DNA from: Onthophagus taurus | Lineage: Eukaryota > Arthropoda > Insecta > Coleoptera > Scarabaeidae | DNA: 64,000 nt | NCBI RefSeq assembly: GCF_036711975.1 | Contig: NC_091976.1 | Coordinates: 4,154,001-4,218,000, forward strand | Direction of reading: 5' to 3' | Part shown: piece by piece, positions 62,406 through 64,000 of the stretch | Layout: each line of letters starts with the position of its first letter | Numbering within the stretch: the stretch's first letter is position 1 | Made by a program: the position numbers and the translations under genes | Notes under the pieces: generated by a model | Databases searched by the model: none | What the model saw: the letters and a program-made list of their open reading frames with translations, nothing else | What the model was told of the DNA's origin: nothing

Positions 62406-63477
62406 GATTTATTGTAACTGGCGAACATGGGAACACAACAAACAGATAAATACGATCGAACACCGCGAAATTTTTTTTGATCGGTTTATTTGTGCGCGCT
62501 CGGTTCGTTCAGTTCGTTCGGACTAAAATGCTCAAGCCAGTACGCACCTTTTGAGAACATTGTATCGTTGGTTAAGAAAACTCCATTTTGTTTATAAAAA
62601 ATTAAACAATAAACCAATTTTAATGGAACACCCGAATGTTGCTGCAAATAGGGCAGATTTTTTAAACTCTTTGCTAACTTACCGAAACACCGGATGGAGA
62701 ATCTATTATATCGTGTTCAAGAGGTTAATGGCTATAGAGGTGGGATAAAAAGACCATCAGGCGCCGGTCAAAGAATCATTATCTTACACATTGGCAGTGA
62801 AGATAGATTTCTACCGGGTGCAGAAAAATTCTTTATTGGCGAGACAAAGTAAGCTAAAACTGATTATCACCAAGAAATGAATTGACAACATTACGAAGAG
62901 TGGTTCAGATATGTATTGCCCATAATACTAGCGAGACCTGTTATCATGATAGACCAAGCCCCATACCATACTATGTTGGATCCTAATTTCAGAAATCCAA
63001 CTACAGCATGGAAAAAGGGGACATCATCAGGTGGCTTCAGGAAAGGAATGTGTCGGTATCTGAAAGTTATATCACATTTTCATCGATGACCAGACCACAG
63101 CTTTTACAACTGTCACATCCTTATCATTATCAGAGACCTTATCTGTTAGATTCTTTGGTACAACAAATTAGGGGCGATGAGGTAAAACTGCCTTGGTTAC
63201 CAGTTGCATACTGTGAATTTAACGCAATTGAATTAATATGGGCCTATGATAAAAATAAAGTGGCAAGGAACACCTATAAAATTAACGACGTTCTCAATTT
63301 TTTGTCGCGATGCAATTGCTTCAGCTACGCCACAAATATGGCAAAATTGCGTCAGACATGTTAAGAAAACTGAAGATAAATACGATGTACGAGGAATACC
63401 TTAATATGGATGAAAGCGATGACAGTTTCTCATCAGACGATCTCTCTGAAACGATGTTTGGTGAAAATGAAGTTTAA

Positions 63478-63738
63478 GAGTACCGACACACACGGCGTTT
63501 TTAACCGAAGCGTTTAACGAGTCAATTCCTGAATCAATGTGTCTTGGGTTACATTAAACCTCGTAGGTTTAACCGAAACGTTTAACGAGTCTATTACCGA
63601 GTCGATGTGTCATGCAATATATTCGTAATAGTGGGAATCACACACAGCGGTATTGCAATTTCGGTTTAGGTAGCGGTTTTAAAACAACTTCGGTAGGTCG
63701 TTGTCGTGACAACTCGAGGCGGTTTAATTTTCGTAGTA
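63478..63738. repeat. Harb7 left terminal/subterminal repeats
   Basis: A ~45-base unit is repeated: TTTAACCGAAGCGTTTAACG with AGTC...AATGTGTC at about 63505-63541 and TTTAACCGAAACGTTTAACG with AGTC...GATGTGTC at 63567-63611. TACCGACACACACGGCG at 63481 could be the terminus. The right partner lies beyond the window. Confidence 0.6.
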
Positions 63739-63916
63739 ATGGCTGTACAAAAATGAGACGTAGAAAAGCTAATCAATGAAATAGAAATTCGACCAGCACT
63801 TTGGGATATGAGGAAAAAGGAGTATAGCGATAGAGTTATGAGAAGAAAGTGTTGGGACGAAATAGTGGATTTGTTTGCTAATGAAAGCAGCACAATTGAA
63901 GAAAAGAAGACGTTAG
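63739..63916 (+). pseudogene. MADF-domain gene, first exon (Harb7)
   Basis: ATG at 63739, a TGA at 63754-63756 as the sixth codon, then open: VEKLINEIEIRPALWDMRKK and MRRKCWDEIVDLFANES, the N-terminal half of a MADF domain. It ends at a GTACAG donor after 63916, similar in place to the exon 1 ends of Harb1 and Harb2. Translation could restart at an internal Met (MRKK), but that loses the first helix. The rest is outside the window. Confidence 0.78.
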
Positions 63917-64000
63917 GTACAGTGCCACACTTAATTATTGGCACAGCAATCGTTTTTCGTTTTATGGCTGTTTTTAAACCAAATTAACAAATGGTATTAG

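Larger units (their letters stand above)
59532..62549. mobile_element. Harb6: PIF/Harbinger with interleaved genes, TSD TTT
   Basis: Inverted repeats start AGGTGCGTACTGACTTGAGC at 59532 and end with the near-complement at 62549; the match extends ~38 bases to CGAACGAAC. TTT flanks both sides (59529-59531 and 62550-62552). Inside are a plus-strand MADF/BESS gene and a minus-strand transposase, interleaved. CGAACCGAACGCG-type repeats fill the subterminal region near 59570-59650. It is inserted in the Tc1-like DDE gene. Confidence 0.92.
59224..63477 (+). pseudogene. Tc1/mariner-like DDE gene of an insect family, split by Harb6
   Basis: Possible start MSDQETNPVPSGPSPSQDD at 59296. The frame runs to 59531 (ALPPFSL), is cut by Harb6, and resumes at 62553 in the same frame: RTLYRWLRKLHFVYKKLNNK. 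Then come GYRGGIKRPSGAGQRIIILH, an Asp-containing LPIILARPVIMIDQAPYHTM, WKKGDIIRWLQERNVSVSES, YCEFNAIELIWAYDKNKVAR (Glu block) and WQNCVRHVKK, and an acidic tail ESDDSFSSDDLSETMFGE. Block order fits the IS630/Tc1-like DDE proteins common in aphids and beetles. Stops and frameshifts near 62750, 62850, 62885, 63090 and 63360 disable it, and the first catalytic DE(T) block is missing. Confidence 0.78.

Overview
This window is an AT-rich, eukaryotic, spliced piece of DNA made almost wholly of transposable elements. The families present point to an insect or close arthropod: piggyBac, PIF/Harbinger with MADF/BESS partner genes, BEL/Pao, Ty3/gypsy, Ty1/copia, Jockey and CR1-like LINEs, ZMYM1-type and BED-type hATs, and a Tc1-like DDE gene of a type I know from insects. 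I saw no clearly intact host gene, rRNA, tRNA or CRISPR. The species cannot be named from the sequence. Elements were identified by reading translations, splice sites, terminal repeats and target-site duplications (TSDs) by eye; family names are recognition, not database results.

Layout. 1-616: 5' exons of a minus-strand Harbinger transposase running off the left edge. 1123-16127: two related Harbinger elements (Harb1, Harb2) in inverted orientation, their MADF genes meeting near 9104. Harb1 carries a CR1-like LINE with open ORF1 and ORF2 in a MADF intron. Harb2 carries a complete piggyBac (PB1) in a MADF exon, plus an integrase fragment and a MITE-like element. 16380-18841: Harb3. 18975-42819: remnants of piggyBac PB3, split by a ~20 kb Ty3/gypsy element (19168-39325, TSD TTAC) that itself holds Harb4 in its 5' LTR, a BEL/Pao element in gag, a ZMYM1-like hAT (with a LINE inside it) after protease, and piggyBac PB2 in its 3' LTR. 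Harb5 also sits inside PB3. 42848-48202: a CGGBP1-like fragment split by a full-length Jockey LINE. 48307-50729: hAT2 with an 8-bp TSD. 50738-51500: copia fragment. 51686-54905: truncated and internally deleted Jockey copies. 55124 onward: PB4 with an open transposase. 57779-58147: a 5' Jockey stub, followed by a decayed SNF2 helicase (ARIP4/ATRX-like) fragment. 59224-63477: a Tc1-like DDE gene split by Harb6. 63478-64000: the start of another Harbinger (Harb7) MADF gene.

Most striking is the gene layout of three separate Harbinger elements (Harb3, Harb5, Harb6). The transposase and MADF genes lie on opposite strands and are interleaved: the last MADF exon lies inside the transposase intron, and the last transposase exon lies inside a MADF intron. 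Mature exons never overlap although the two pre-mRNAs do. Harb1 and Harb2 instead have simple convergent genes. A second unusual point is an amber codon (TAG) at the same expected tryptophan position in the MADF genes of both Harb1 and Harb2.

The nesting gives a relative age order: PB3 is older than gypsy, which is older than Harb4, BEL, hAT1 and PB2; hAT1 is older than LINE-B; the Harb1/Harb2 MADF genes are older than LINE-A and PB1. Reading frames that still look usable are the Harb1 transposase, LINE-A ORF1 and ORF2, PB2 (start unclear), PB4 and Jockey-1 ORF2.
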